The notes under the pieces were generated by a model. It saw only the letters and a list, made by a program, of their open reading frames with translations, made no database searches and was not told the DNA's origin. Below are positions 25,662-36,820 of a stretch of DNA of 64,000 bases, piece by piece; position 1 is the first letter of the stretch; each line of letters starts with the position of its first letter. The position numbers were made by a program, and so were the translations under genes. Source of the stretch: Monosporascus cannonballus (lineage: Eukaryota; Ascomycota; Sordariomycetes; Xylariales); NCBI GenBank assembly GCA_004154925.1, contig QJNS01000067.1, forward strand, positions 62,001-126,000, in the 5' to 3' direction.

Positions 25662-27296
25662 CTACCGTCCGTTCGTCACATGACTGACGTTACTCGCGTG
25701 CGCGATGAGGAACTTGCAACAGGTGAGGGCGAACTTGCAGGCCTTGGTCCAGCCCTCCTCGTTGTTGGCCAGGCCGAGCTTGATGCTGAAGTGGCCGATC
25801 CTGTCGTCGCCGATCTTGTCGCCGTCGATCCTGTAGGGGAGGGCGAGCGGCGTGGACGGGTTTGACGCGTACTGGCCACCGCCGCCGCCGCCGCCGCTGC
25901 TCCTCTCGGCCTCGGCCCGGGTCTGCTGGTGCACGAAGGCGCCCAGCTGCCGGACGAGCTCGAGGAAGGCGATCATGCCCCTGTCGAACTTGCGGTTCCA
26001 AGGCAGGTGCGACGTGATGTCGCCCGACGAGTACAGCTCCAGCACGCTCTTCTTCGGCGCCGGCGGAGGCCCGCTGCGATGCTGCGTACCCCCGAGGCGG
26101 CTCGACGCCGGCGACGGGTACTCGTAGCTGATGATCTTGGACGTCGAGCCCATGGGCAGCGGCTCGTAGCCCTCGAACTTGTAGCCTAGCTTGTCCGCGA
26201 CGGTGACGACGAGCAGGAGCGCCTGGCCCCAGGCGGCGTTGATCTCGGGCCAGTCGACGGGCTTCGTGGATAGCCTGCCGAGTCTCAGGCCGTTGATGGT
26301 CGCGAAGTTGCCGTCGTGGTGTATCGAGAACGTGTCGTTATAGACGTTTGCCCGTTGGAGCTTAGTAAGTAGCTGCGAATCGTGTTCGAATTTGGCGTTG
26401 ATGCTATCTTTCTCGTTCTGGAATTCGGAGAGCCTCGTAGCAAATGCGTTGCGCTCCCTCCAGAACTCCTCCTCCTCGGCGTCCAATTTCTCCGACTCCT
26501 CTTCTAGCGCGGCAATCTCGCGGTCCAACTCCGCCTTCTCTTTCTCCAGTCTTAGTAGTTCATTCATAGAATCTTCCTCCTCCTCCCGGGCTTTCGCCAG
26601 GGCTTGTTCGGATTCGGCGATATCTTCTTCGCTCGGTACGTCTGCCTGGACCTGCTTGAGGAAACCTGCGTATGCGTCTCGTTCCCGGGCCGTTGCCTCT
26701 AGTCTCTTCTGCAGCCCGTCTACAAGCATCTCGGTGCATTCCACACATATCGGATGGTCTATATCGGATCGCGCCGATAGGATCTCGAAGAGTTTGTTGA
26801 TGCGCTCGGCCTCGTGCGGCTGCGCCGGCCTCTCATCGTTTCGCTGCCCGGCGGATGACAATGTCCGGCGGGGTTTTGAACATGATTTTTGTTGTTCCTG
26901 GGAGCCGGGGCTGAGCCTTGGGGGTGCTACCTGGGACTCGGTGAGGAGCACGAAAGACATGGCGGAGCTGTCGCGAGGCTGGCCATCGGGACGCAGACCA
27001 CCACCGTATTTCCTGAAGGTGGGAGGACCGGCATTCCTGGAGACCTTGTCGTAGAGCGCGCTCCTGTCGGTGTCATGCGGCGGATAAGAGGGTCGTGAAG
27101 AGGGCGGTTTCGGCTGTTGCTGCGATGCCGAAGCTGTGGAAGACAGGATCAGTATGTCTGTTACCAGACCCTAAGGATAAATGGAGCTTCTCGAATGAGA
27201 GACAGACGGACCAACAAGAAGATCAAACGCGGCCGGATTTAGCTCTGCTAACGATCCGTCTAGCTTGAGTGGAGTACGGCACTTTTGACAATACAT
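25662..27296 (-). CDS. ATG6: Atg6/Vps30 (beclin 1), class III PI3-kinase complex subunit
   Basis: Two exons (27,212-27,296 and 25,662-27,133) give 518 residues. The intron (27,134-27,211) has a GTCCGT donor and CACAG acceptor. The N-terminus MYCQKCRTPLKLDGSL has a CxxC pair and is typical of fungal Atg6. The segment MSFVLLTESQV is at residues 87-97. LFEILSARSDIDHPICVEC, with a second CxxC, ends at about residue 161. A long acidic coiled coil spans about 171-290, and the BARA membrane-binding domain about 294-518 (NGLRLGRL, WPEINAAWGQ, SIKLG). Known role: with Vps34, Vps15 and Atg14 it makes PI3P for autophagosome formation, and with Vps38 it acts in vacuolar sorting. A run of seven glycines (442-448), coded by a GCC-type trinucleotide run, interrupts the BARA domain. 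Confidence 0.93.
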
Positions 27297-28046
27297 CCCG
27301 TCGTCAAGGATCTAATTATGAACATGTTGTTTCATGCTCGGAGTGAATAAGAGGAGCTCTAGCTTAAAAGTAGGTAGGGAGGTAGGTAGGAAGACAAGCT
27401 TGATGATAGCTTGAGGCTGATAAGTTAGCTGATAGTAGTAGGTAAGTAAGTACCTACTCATGCAAAAGAAGGAGCTGAGAGTTACGGGTATCCACATGCG
27501 CAGGTCAGGTCAGGTCAGGTCAGTTATACATGCAGTAGCCAAGTTATTAAACCATTGCACGTCATGTGCTTGTAGCACCTGCAGTGCGCTGCAGTAGTGT
27601 CCATAGCTCTGAACCCCCTGCTGGAACCCGTCGGGCTCGTGCTTGCGCCGCCGAGTTGACATTCCTCCCCACTAAAATCTCCCCCGTTCCTTTTTTTGAC
27701 ATGCTCGGCGCTGGATCGGTCTATTCACTGGGCCAACGGTCCGTAGATGAATTTAATTCGATTATTTCGTGCTTTGTCCTCCAGACTCCGGTCGCATTCA
27801 ACATTCTTGGCGCCTCAATACTGAAAGCTACGCCAATTCGACGGCGCTCTACGGGTAAACGATAATAGCCATTATAACTGCTTTGCTTTCTTGCGCCCTT
27901 CCCGGATCTCATTCACCTCATCGTTACAGCTGGAAAGTCTCTACGTTGCCCCACCCACTGGATTTTAATTCACCTAATGCGCATATAACTGTTATCGAGC
28001 ATGCGTTATCGGATCCTGAGACGGCTTCCATGAGAGTGCACACCAT
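27297..28046. promoter_or_regulatory. Divergent promoter region, ATG6 / SCM3-like gene
   Basis: About 750 bp separate the two start codons. It contains a (CAGGT)n microsatellite of 4.6 units at 27,501-27,523 and AGGTAGG-type simple repeats at about 27,370-27,390. No gene was found. Both flanking genes probably start transcription here. Confidence 0.5.
27501..27523. repeat. CAGGT pentanucleotide microsatellite
   Basis: Four full CAGGT units plus CAG lie about 205 bp upstream of the ATG6 start codon. Confidence 0.9.
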
Positions 28047-31000
28047 ATGGAGCCACCCACGAAGCGCTTAAAAATAGGGCAGGCGCCCTATGAGGACGGC
28101 CAGGAGGAGAACGAGGATGAGTTGGCAATGACGCCCTTTCAATTTGATACTCAACAAGACCCGATGTATCAACTTGATAAGGGCAGAGCAAAGGCGGCTA
28201 CGAGGCTAAAATCTACTTTCGAACAAATCTTCGAGAAGTACGAGAAGGACTTCACCGGCGTTGGCGATGAGATCGACCTGGAAACTGGCGAAATCATTGT
28301 CAACAATGGACACCTGGAATCGTTGCGAGAACCGAACGAGGATGGGACCCGGTCGGATGAGGGGTCTACCTCTAGTGACGAAGAAGAGAGGGTCTTGGGG
28401 GGCAGATCATCCCGCAACGGCTCTCAGTCCAAGTCGGTTATGACAGCCCCTTCCTCTTCCTCCAATAGCCTGGGTCAGACATCGTTGGATCCGTGGGACG
28501 CACCATTTGCGGCGAATCACCGGTTGTCAACCCTTGCAATGGCGCCGAGCCCGTTCGGTACTCCTCCGCCGTTCTCTTTCGGCTCGTCGTTCCCGAGCAG
28601 CGATCCGGCTGACCCGGCGTGGCAAGCACCGGATATCCCAATATCACTTTTCCAGGACAGTTTCGGCTTCCGAAATCATTTTATGGGCTACCCGGGAACG
28701 TTAGAGTATAATAGCTTGGGACAACCGAGGATCAGAAGCTCATATAGAGACGTGTTCGGCTATCAGCCTCAGAAGAGGTTTACCTGTGCGAAAGCCTTCG
28801 CCAGAAAACTTCTGCCCGCGACTGCGCCAGTTGATACTACCGATACAGAGGAAGACGATATCCTACTCGATAGACCACTGCCGGATCCCGAGCCCGAACC
28901 AGCTGAAAAGGCCGCAACTCCATTTGTGCATACTTTGGAGACTGAGTCAGCTCCTGTGCCTGCCTCGGAGCCTGCCCCCGAGACTCGTGGAGACACCGCC
29001 GGAGACAAGGATAGCGCAATCGAAAGACCGCCGCGCAAACGACGTCGGCCAAGGAGGGCTACCACGGCTGATGAAACCCTCAATCCGAATTACCAAGGTA
29101 TTGAAGACACCCAAACGACAGAAGACGGTATATTACTTGGTAGACCACTCCCGGATCCGGAGCCAAAGTCAACTGAGGACCCCGCGGCTCCTACTTTGGA
29201 CACTGAGCAGGCTCCTAGGCCCGCCGCTGAGCCCACCCCCGAGCCCATTCCCGGGCCCGACACGAAGGCCGCTCCTGAGCCTACCCCGGAGATTGGTGGG
29301 GACGCCGCTGGAGATAAGGATAGAGTAATCGAGGGGCTGCTGCGCAAACGAGCTCGGCCAAGAAGGGCCACTACCGCTAATAAAAGTCTTAACCCGAATA
29401 ACCAATCTCCTGAACCACTATCAGATGTCGAGCCGGAACCAGCTGAAAAAGCCGCGGCTCTAGCTGTGAATGCTCTAGAAACTGAGCATGCTGTTGGGCC
29501 CACTGCCGAAACCGTTGCTGAGCCTGCTCCTCTGCCTCTTCCTGAGCCCGCACCAGAGACAGATGGGGGCGCCGCCGGTGACGAGGATAGCACGACCGAG
29601 AGGCCGCGGCGCAAACGAGGCCGGCCGCGGAGAGCCACTACGACTGACGAAAGCATAAATGCGAATTACGAAACTGGAGAGAGCCAAGCTACACTAGGCT
29701 TGGCCTTTACACAGATGCCGGGAGATCTAGATACATCCGAAACCCGAACTCTAGACACTTTAGAGCCACAAATACTGGAAGAGGGGTCTCATTCCACCGA
29801 AAAGTCCTCTGCTATGAAGGTTGGCAAGTCCGATCGGACTCCGGACAATGATGAACATCTTGATATGAGTCACCGACGGTCGACTCGAGTCCGAAAACAA
29901 ACCGACTTTTATGGAACAATGGTCTTATCAACTCTGCGTCGGCGTAGACGGAAATCTCACGGAGCTACCGCCGTGCCAGAGGACATTGTAGAAAAAGAAG
30001 TGGATCAACCACAAGTTCTGGCGCAGGAAAGCAGCCAAGCGTTGCCCGAGGTTACGGTGTCCAAGGAAGGTCAAAGTGAGGGAGCTGCCGATTACAGTCG
30101 CGAGGTTGAAACGGCCCCAATTAATGGCCTGGAATCCACCGTAAATTCTAAGCTTGATGAACCGATACCTGTTCAGGTCTCTGAGGTTCCGAACCCCTCG
30201 GTGTCGGGCGATTTTACCGCAGAAGAAGACCGAGGGGCAACTCAGGGTTCTACAGAGATTCCCAGAGACAGCGGCGCAACAACCGTTAACAATGACCAAG
30301 ATCCGAATTACTCTGTGATGGATGTCGATAGAGACAAAACTGGTAGCCAAGGGGTTGAATCCCGACCGACCGAAACTACTTGGAGAGACGAGATAGGCCC
30401 CATTCACTCCTCTGTGACCAAAGAAGGTGGAGAGCAGGCCGAACAGCCGAGTAGTCCAACCGAGCCGGCGATATGTGACGTGGCCGGGGACCATGTCAAC
30501 TCCCAACTCGATCCTGTGGATTCAACTGGGACTGTACAGTCATCTGGGGACCATGAGGTCCCTAAGGAAAATGACGACGACCAACAGATTGTCCAACAGT
30601 TGGAGAGCCAGAACCCCCAAGACAGCGAGCCGACAGAAGAAACCACCGAGAGGCCAACAGAAGTCGAGCCGAACGAGAGCGGGAGTAGTACGGAGGCGCC
30701 AGCCCAGGCGCCACCCAAGGCGGAATCAGTGAGAGTATTGCGCTCAAGAAAACAAACCCCAGTCGGCAGCGCTGGCTTGCCGACCCCACCATCACTGAAA
30801 TTTAGCGGCGGTACCGAGGTTCGGGATGCCACCGCTGAGAATCCAACAGAAGCCATCGCTGTGGCGGAATCAACCGAACATGCGAATCCGGAGAGGAACA
30901 CGCGCGATTTAGCAATCCGCGCGTCATCCAAACCGCCCACCAAAGAGCCTACCCCGACTTCAGACAGAGAACAACCTGCAGAATCCGACGCAGCCCCAGT

Positions 31001-31850
31001 CAATCCGCCGATTATCCATCAGAGCGACCGTGGACCGACAGATGCAGCGCAGAAGCGCGAGTTCCCGAACCCCGAGACGCCGAAGAAGATCCCCCGAGCC
31101 GCCGTCAGGACTACGAATACCACCGCCAGCGGCAAAATCCGTAGCGAGGGTAGACGGAAGTCCAAAATTCCTTCTACTGCCACCGCCACCAGACACCTCA
31201 CCCCCTCGGATAAGAGGTTCGCCCTCTCATCGCTCATCCCGGACGACCCGGAGTACGAGGACGAGCTGAGCACCCTCTCCTCAGCCCTTGCGACGCCGAC
31301 GACGTCCAAGTCCAAGTCCACGACCCCGTCCTCGTCCTCGCTGTTCAGCGCGAACCCCAAACCCCACTCCCTCTCCACGACGAGCACGCCCCGCGGACCG
31401 CCGCGCCGCAAACACAGCGGCAGCATCTGCCACTACCCCGTCCTAGGCGCCGGCACGAAGACGCCAACCATCCGGCTGTTCGACAGTGCGCGCCGCCACG
31501 TGAGTCTGGCGCCCGCGACGGATTCCCGCGCCTACCGCCACAACCGTCGTCAGCTGGGGCTCAACCTGTCGTCGTCGTTAGGGTCGTCATCGAGGCGCAA
31601 GCTCGCCCGTGCCGGTGACGGTGCCAGGGGACGGTCCGGAGCGGTGCACAGCTCGCCGCTGGCTCGCACGGTGGTAGGACGCGCTGGAGGAGGGACCGGA
31701 ACCGGGGCCACTACCGAAGGAGAGGAAGGAGAGGAAGAAGAGGACGAGCAGGAGGGGGACGTCGTGCAGACGCCGCGCGGCGCGGCGCGGCGGTGCGGCG
31801 TGGACGGGTTCGTCTGCGAGCGCGATTTCTGCTTTACGTGTTGTACATAG
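28047..31850 (+). CDS. Scm3-type centromeric histone (CENP-A/Cse4) chaperone with AT-hook repeats
   Basis: A single uninterrupted frame gives 1,267 residues. Residues about 38-95 (QLDKGRAKAA, then IFEKYEKDF, then DEIDLETGEIIV and GHL) match the Scm3/HJURP domain, which in known members binds the CENP-A-H4 pair and loads it at centromeres. Three diverged repeats follow (about 271-350, 361-452, 458-541), each starting LL.RPLPDPEP-like and ending in a basic AT-hook-like core: KRRRPRR (331-337), KRARPRR (434-440), KRGRPRR (523-529). Only the third has the canonical GRP. The middle is disordered and acidic. The last 20 residues form a Cys cluster (C-x6-C-x4-C-x2-C-C), perhaps metal-binding. The start ATG has an upstream CACCAT context and the Scm3 domain begins soon after. 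Nuclear location is inferred. Confidence 0.82.
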   Translation: MEPPTKRLKIGQAPYEDGQEENEDELAMTPFQFDTQQDPMYQLDKGRAKAATRLKSTFEQIFEKYEKDFTGVGDEIDLETGEIIVNNGHLESLREPNEDGTRSDEGSTSSDEEERVLGGRSSRNGSQSKSVMTAPSSSSNSLGQTSLDPWDAPFAANHRLSTLAMAPSPFGTPPPFSFGSSFPSSDPADPAWQAPDIPISLFQDSFGFRNHFMGYPGTLEYNSLGQPRIRSSYRDVFGYQPQKRFTCAKAFARKLLPATAPVDTTDTEEDDILLDRPLPDPEPEPAEKAATPFVHTLETESAPVPASEPAPETRGDTAGDKDSAIERPPRKRRRPRRATTADETLNPNYQGIEDTQTTEDGILLGRPLPDPEPKSTEDPAAPTLDTEQAPRPAAEPTPEPIPGPDTKAAPEPTPEIGGDAAGDKDRVIEGLLRKRARPRRATTANKSLNPNNQSPEPLSDVEPEPAEKAAALAVNALETEHAVGPTAETVAEPAPLPLPEPAPETDGGAAGDEDSTTERPRRKRGRPRRATTTDESINANYETGESQATLGLAFTQMPGDLDTSETRTLDTLEPQILEEGSHSTEKSSAMKVGKSDRTPDNDEHLDMSHRRSTRVRKQTDFYGTMVLSTLRRRRRKSHGATAVPEDIVEKEVDQPQVLAQESSQALPEVTVSKEGQSEGAADYSREVETAPINGLESTVNSKLDEPIPVQVSEVPNPSVSGDFTAEEDRGATQGSTEIPRDSGATTVNNDQDPNYSVMDVDRDKTGSQGVESRPTETTWRDEIGPIHSSVTKEGGEQAEQPSSPTEPAICDVAGDHVNSQLDPVDSTGTVQSSGDHEVPKENDDDQQIVQQLESQNPQDSEPTEETTERPTEVEPNESGSSTEAPAQAPPKAESVRVLRSRKQTPVGSAGLPTPPSLKFSGGTEVRDATAENPTEAIAVAESTEHANPERNTRDLAIRASSKPPTKEPTPTSDREQPAESDAAPVNPPIIHQSDRGPTDAAQKREFPNPETPKKIPRAAVRTTNTTASGKIRSEGRRKSKIPSTATATRHLTPSDKRFALSSLIPDDPEYEDELSTLSSALATPTTSKSKSTTPSSSSLFSANPKPHSLSTTSTPRGPPRRKHSGSICHYPVLGAGTKTPTIRLFDSARRHVSLAPATDSRAYRHNRRQLGLNLSSSLGSSSRRKLARAGDGARGRSGAVHSSPLARTVVGRAGGGTGTGATTEGEEGEEEEDEQEGDVVQTPRGAARRCGVDGFVCERDFCFTCCT
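28857..29669 (+). repeat. Three in-frame ~80-90-codon repeats carrying AT-hooks
   Basis: Each unit reads as an acidic Pro/Glu-rich stretch (PDPEP, AEKAA, LETE), then GDxAGD(K/E)D, then a basic RPRRATT motif and LNPN/INAN. The repetition is visible in both DNA and protein and lies within the Scm3-like gene. Confidence 0.75.
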
Positions 31851-33061
31851 ATCGACTTCCCAGACGCCCGCATCGATCGCTGGCGTGTTTACCTTCCTTG
31901 TCGGTAGGGAGGTAGGTAAGTAGTTGCATACTTCGATGCGAAAAGGCGGCAGCGTTTAGTAACTGGGACGAGTCGAGGAGGGAGGGGGAGTAGGCAGTCG
32001 GACTGCACACACAAGCACATAGATGTATAGGCCGCCCCCGGGTAGAGTTCGCGTAGATCATGCAATAAATAAATACGCAGATATCGCCATCAATCACATC
32101 CCAACGCGTCCATGTAAGTTTACCGTGTTCCGAAAGACTGCAAACACCCGCTCTGATTCATTCGTTCATTCAAAAGACTAACTCCCCCTATCGTCGCTGC
32201 CTGCACCTGCTGCCATGCTGGAAAAGAAAACGAACAATGGCTTTCCTCCCAGCCCCATCTCCAGCATCACCATCATCCTTTTTTTTTCACTTTTTTTTCC
32301 AGGCCGCTGCCGGAGAGGGAGAAGGAAAAGAAGGGGCTCGTAACTAGGAGACGGGAGAGGGAGGGGAAGGACAGATACATTCCCAGCCAACCACGTATGC
32401 AATGCCCCGTCTGAAAACGACCAACGCTATTTATTCCGAGGGTAAATCGAACCATATAAGAAAGAAAAAGACTAAACAAGGAATAGGGTGCGGTCGTCCG
32501 AGGCTCCCGAAATCACGCACACACATAACCGAGTAGACAAATCTCAAAACGAAGGGGTCGCTTTCCACTTGTGACGCTGGGTAAGGTCTCCTAAACGGCG
32601 CTAGGAGATACGTTTACGGGCACGTGCGAATCGTAGAAAATCTTCGTCATTAGGTTTTGTTTCCCTCCCCTTGCCGCACGTCGCAGATGACGACACGACG
32701 CTCCGGAAGGGCTATCTAGAGAAGGACAGATCGCCTACAAGATTCAGAGGAGTCTGATCGCCCAATCTTCGTCTGGGGCATGTAGCGATGCCACATTAAG
32801 TGTTATATGAGTCTTGGTATCCGGAGACGCTGGGGTGGAAGATCCGACACCGGGCTGGTGATCCAGCAGCAACCTCGCTGTGCCGGAAGTCGGATATGGG
32901 CATCCGGACTGCTGATAAAAAAAAAACCATGGTTTCCTGTCTGGCCCGTCTTGGCATTGGACCGTGATATCAGGCAGAAGCGAGCTGTTGATTGCCCTGA
33001 CATTAACTCACGTGGAGATCAGAATCGAACTGACAGGAGCTCTGCATGGTTAGTTCGTCCC
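31851..33061. other. Convergent intergenic region (SCM3-like / CK2 alpha 3' ends)
   Basis: It contains AGGTAGGTAAGTAG simple sequence near 31,908, T-runs near 32,279-32,298 and an A-run near 32,919. It gives no convincing coding frame. It is long enough to hide a small RNA, but I saw no tRNA. Confidence 0.4.
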
Positions 33062-34685
33062 TCAGGAAGCCGAGCTGACAGTGGCACCGTTCAGATACTG
33101 CTTGAGGGTAACCTCGTCCCTGATCTGGGCGAAGTACGGGTGGCCCATGGCCTCCTTGGCCGTGAGACGTTCCTGAGAGCGGGATCAGTAAATCGCGTAT
33201 CGCTTCGGGGCCTTCCGACCTACCTGATGGTCATATCGCAGCAGCTTGTCCAGGAAGTCTATAGCCTCGTTGCTTACGAATCTCTGGTTCTCCGAGTTGA
33301 CAAAGCTGTGCCAGGGTTTCTTCTGGAAGCGCCCCAGAATGTCGTCATATTGCGGGTCAAGCTCGATCTCATACTTGTCCAGGTAGTCGAAGAGATCATC
33401 CGTGCCAAGGACCTTGGCGATCTTGACGAGTTGGTCGGAGTTGCTCTGCCCATGGAAGAAGGGCTCTTTTCTGAAAATCATGGACGCGAACATGGCACCC
33501 AGGCTCCACATGTCCAAGCTGTAATCGTACTCCTGAAAATCCACCAACAGCTCTGGTCCCTTAAAATATCGGGAGGCGACCTATACGCGATTGAAATCAA
33601 TAACATGTCGACAAGAAAAAAACGGACACTTTTGAATGGGTTCCATGTCGCGAGCAAGGCATAAACGCATATCGCCAAAGGCGTGAAGCGCTGGCGATGA
33701 CTTACGCGCACATTGTATTCGGTCCCGGGGTGATAGAACTCTGCTAGACCCCAATCGATAAGACGCAACTGCTCATCATATCAGCGGTCGATTCTCAGGG
33801 TCAGCGTGGATAAGACGGCGTACCTTTCTGTTCTCATGATCGATCATAACGTTATGAGGTTTGACATCTCTGTGCATAATGCCCTTGCTGTGGCAGTAGT
33901 CGAGGGCCTTGAGCAGCTCGAAGATGTAGTAGCGGACATCGATGTCGTTGAACTTCGGGTAGAGGCTGCGGAAGTCGGTGTTGTTGACGTACTCGAAGAT
34001 CAGCGACGGCGTCTTACTCTGCGTGACATAGAAAAGGTTATCATCTGGCCGTCAAGTGTTTGTAATTCGGGGCGGATCGATATTCCCGGCGGAGCCCCGA
34101 GAGGGTAGTCCGGCGACACTCGAAAGAGCTTACGAGAGGATTGCCGCCTACCTGGCTGTCTCTGACCACATCTAGTAGGGCGACGATGTTGGGACCGCCA
34201 GAAAGGTTCTGCAGGATCTTGATCTCTCTCTTAATTTTCTTCTTTTTGACCGGCTTCAGAACCTTGATGACGCATTTCTGGTAATTGACGATGTTTATTC
34301 CCTCGAACACCTCGCTATACTTGCCGCGACCTGTAGGTGTGTGGATAACGTGGTCAGCGTTTTGTCCGTCAGATGCATCCCGACGGTAATCACGCCCCCA
34401 GACGTACCAATCTTGCGGACTACCTCGTAGTTTTCGAGGACGCCCCAGCCTAGCAAACACAAAAGTCAGTAACTGTTTTATCGCCATCCCACGATCAGAG
34501 GAATGCTGGTATTGAAGAGTCACACAAGCCAAAGACACCGAGGATGAGCAGGAAGGTGAGGCGGCGGGAGATTGGTGCAAAGAGCACGCGAGCAGGCAAT
34601 CCGATTACTCACTGATATTGACGCTGTCGTAGTCCCAGTAGCTACGGGGCAAGTTCTGGTTGACGTCGGCATATACTCGCGCCAT
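33062..34685 (-). CDS. Casein kinase 2 catalytic (alpha) subunit
   Basis: Seven exons give 339 residues: 34,613-34,685, 34,408-34,449, 34,152-34,330, 33,824-34,018, 33,706-33,768, 33,224-33,580 and 33,062-33,172. All joins keep frame. It starts MARVYADVN. The glycine loop is at 38-46 (IGRGKYSEV), the ATP lysine is K61, and the CK2-specific basic stretch [11 protein letters not shown] spans 64-74. The catalytic loop HRDVKPHN has D149, and DWG (168-170), a CK2 hallmark, replaces DFG. The [21 protein letters not shown] segment follows. Known role: a constitutive acidophilic Ser/Thr kinase acting in nucleus and cytoplasm with the beta subunit. The length and ends fit fungal CK2 alpha, with no damage seen. 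Confidence 0.95.
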
Positions 34686-36083
34686 CTTTGCAGTTTCGTA
34701 TATTGCGACGAAACGTCCAAGGTCGGGAACGGACGCAAAGCAAAGCCGAGAGGGTGGTGGCGATATGATGGACGTGCTGGAAAGGCCACTCCCTACATAT
34801 AGAGCATGTAGAGAGCCGGAGGGTTTATGAATGCTGGAAGGCGACAGTCAGACGACCGAGTTGTCCCTGACGACGACCTGGCGGCGACGGATTTGGTGGG
34901 ATGTCTAGGAGGCGGGATCGTTATCGCCGGGGCGCCTGGGATGCTGATTGTGGATGGACGGACTAAAAGGGTGTAGGTAAGTACTTCGTACCTATTTGCC
35001 TTGGAGGAAACCAGGCGCAAGGTTTGAGCCCCACAAATGTTGCTTACTAGTAGCCTCGGGCGCTTATCGGGCGTTTAGCGCTTCTACGTCGAATCGGATT
35101 ATCGAATGGCGCCTGGTAAGCACGGACCATTTCTATAGCAATCGGGGTTAACGCCTTATGCAATTCCCAGTATCCAGCTTGCAAAGTAGGTCTAATGCGA
35201 CGTACATCTGGTGTACATAGAAACGCAGGTAGCTTATATGGAGATGTAGGTGTCTCGAGGTGATTCGAATTGGAAGATCATAGGAAAGCATCTCTCCGAT
35301 TAGCTCTGGACTACAAGAATGTCATTGTATTAATTATAGACTCGGATAGAATCCGGCTCCACCAAGACAACCGCCTCTCCTCATCATCGTCTGATGATTT
35401 AACCTGCCTTCCCCATTACTCCCTCCTTGTGGGGAATAGTTGTCGAGCACTATCTCCATCGGCAGGAATAGTCGAAAAGCCGATGTTTGGAATACCTAGG
35501 TAACTACAAGCGAGAACTGGACGCCCAACAAGGCGGGCTTTCGATCTTGGGAGGCCATCCCCCCAGAGTACGCGAGCTTGGTTAGGTTGAACTGACACCC
35601 CAAGGCTTCTGCTTCGCTCGACAAACTGTGATAGTTTATCTGATTAGCGTGACGGAAGTGCACCTCGTTTCCTATAGCACCGGAGGAGTTGCCTGTTGCC
35701 CCGCAGCAACTGACACGTCGCAGGTGTCGTTGTATCTAAAGCACTATCAAGAGTTAGTCACCAATTTCAGTTATGTCTGATTCATCAGATACTGGAGGTT
35801 GTCTTGATCATTTCAGAGAGAAGATTAATTGTGATCGACATGCACCCGCTTCGACATCGGATCCATTGACAGAGTCAACTTCAACCGATATCTCGCAGGC
35901 TTCCGCCTAAGGATGACGATACATAGGTTTTCATCATGTGAAGGCAACAATACAGACTGGAGGGAATGCGGCACTGACCTGGTCGATTCTTCTAATATGG
36001 CAAGCGCAGTGATATAGCTGCCAACTCAGCGGCTGGCCGCAGGCGACATTGAACCGATATTAGTCCATCCATTATAGTCCGGC
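34686..36083. promoter_or_regulatory. Intergenic; CK2 alpha promoter and downstream region of the DUF3807-like gene
   Basis: About 1.4 kb with no gene-like frame. It includes a TAGGTAAGTACTTCGTACCTA palindrome-like site near 34,974-34,994, inside the expected CK2 upstream region. Small open frames on both strands lack codon bias. Confidence 0.4.
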
Positions 36084-36820
36084 TCAATCCTCGTACGAGA
36101 TCCGTCGCCTCTGGGCCATATGGTGAGAGGCGGCATCGTGCGCGGCTTCAAGGCCGTCGTAGTCCAAGCTGTCCATACCAGCCTCGACTTTGTCCCACGT
36201 CCTCTTTCGCAGATCCTCCTTCGGCTCCGGCTGAAACTTCCTCTTTCCCTTCTTAGACTGCTTTGCCCTCTTTCTTTTCATCCGTCTCAGATCGGCTGCC
36301 GTCGGCTTCTCAGACTCCAACTCTCCGTCCTCGCTTGCAGCCCGCAGTTCGCCATTATCATCCTCCGCGACGGCGGTCTGATCGCCAACCGTAGCAACCT
36401 GCAGCATTGCGGCCGACTCTGCCTTGGCCTTGTCAGCCTTGGACTGGGCGCGTCGCAGAGATTCGATCTCGGAGTGCCGAAAAATGGCGATTTGCTCGTC
36501 GGTCAAGGTTCGTTTGACACCGTCGGGATAATAGCCCAGGCCATCGTCTTCCTCTTCCTCGTGGCCATGGTACTCATACCCATCGTATACGCGCTCGTTG
36601 TCAGGTGCATTCTCGGGCATAAGAAATTCAGCCTTGAACAGTTCTACTGCGGCGTGGGAGAAGTGGAATTCGCGGAATGAGTCGATTTCTGCCTGCCTAC
36701 CTGTCAGCATTAGCCAGCGAATCAAACGGGCAAAGATTAACGTTGACGAGATGGCTGACTTACCTGGGAGACTTCAGGAACTTGAAAAGCTCCTGAAGAA
36801 TACGGAGCGGCCGTCATCAT
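36084..36820 (-). CDS. Conserved fungal protein, DUF3807-like
   Basis: Two exons (36,764-36,820 and 36,084-36,692) give 221 residues. The intron is 36,693-36,763 (GTAAGT donor, GGCAG acceptor). The N-terminal half is strongly patterned: FQVPEVSQAEIDSFREFHFS, then VELFKAEFLMP, then DDGLGYYPDGVKRTLTDEQI and IFRHSEI. The C-terminal half is basic (RMKRKRAKQSKKGKRKF) and suggests nuclear or nucleolar location. I recall this pattern as the fungal family of unknown function DUF3807; a domain search would settle it. The first of two tandem ATGs was taken as the start. Confidence 0.7.

Noticed and set aside
26392..27054. 220-codon plus-strand frame opposite ATG6
   Set aside because: It is antisense of the coiled-coil region; its Ser-run composition is the complement of Glu/Lys codons. 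ATG6 is unmistakable on the other strand.
28769..31426. Long minus-strand and other-frame open frames within the Scm3-like gene
   Set aside because: They mirror the GC-rich codon bias and repeats of the 1,267-residue frame. Their Ser/Leu/Arg-rich translations have no domains.
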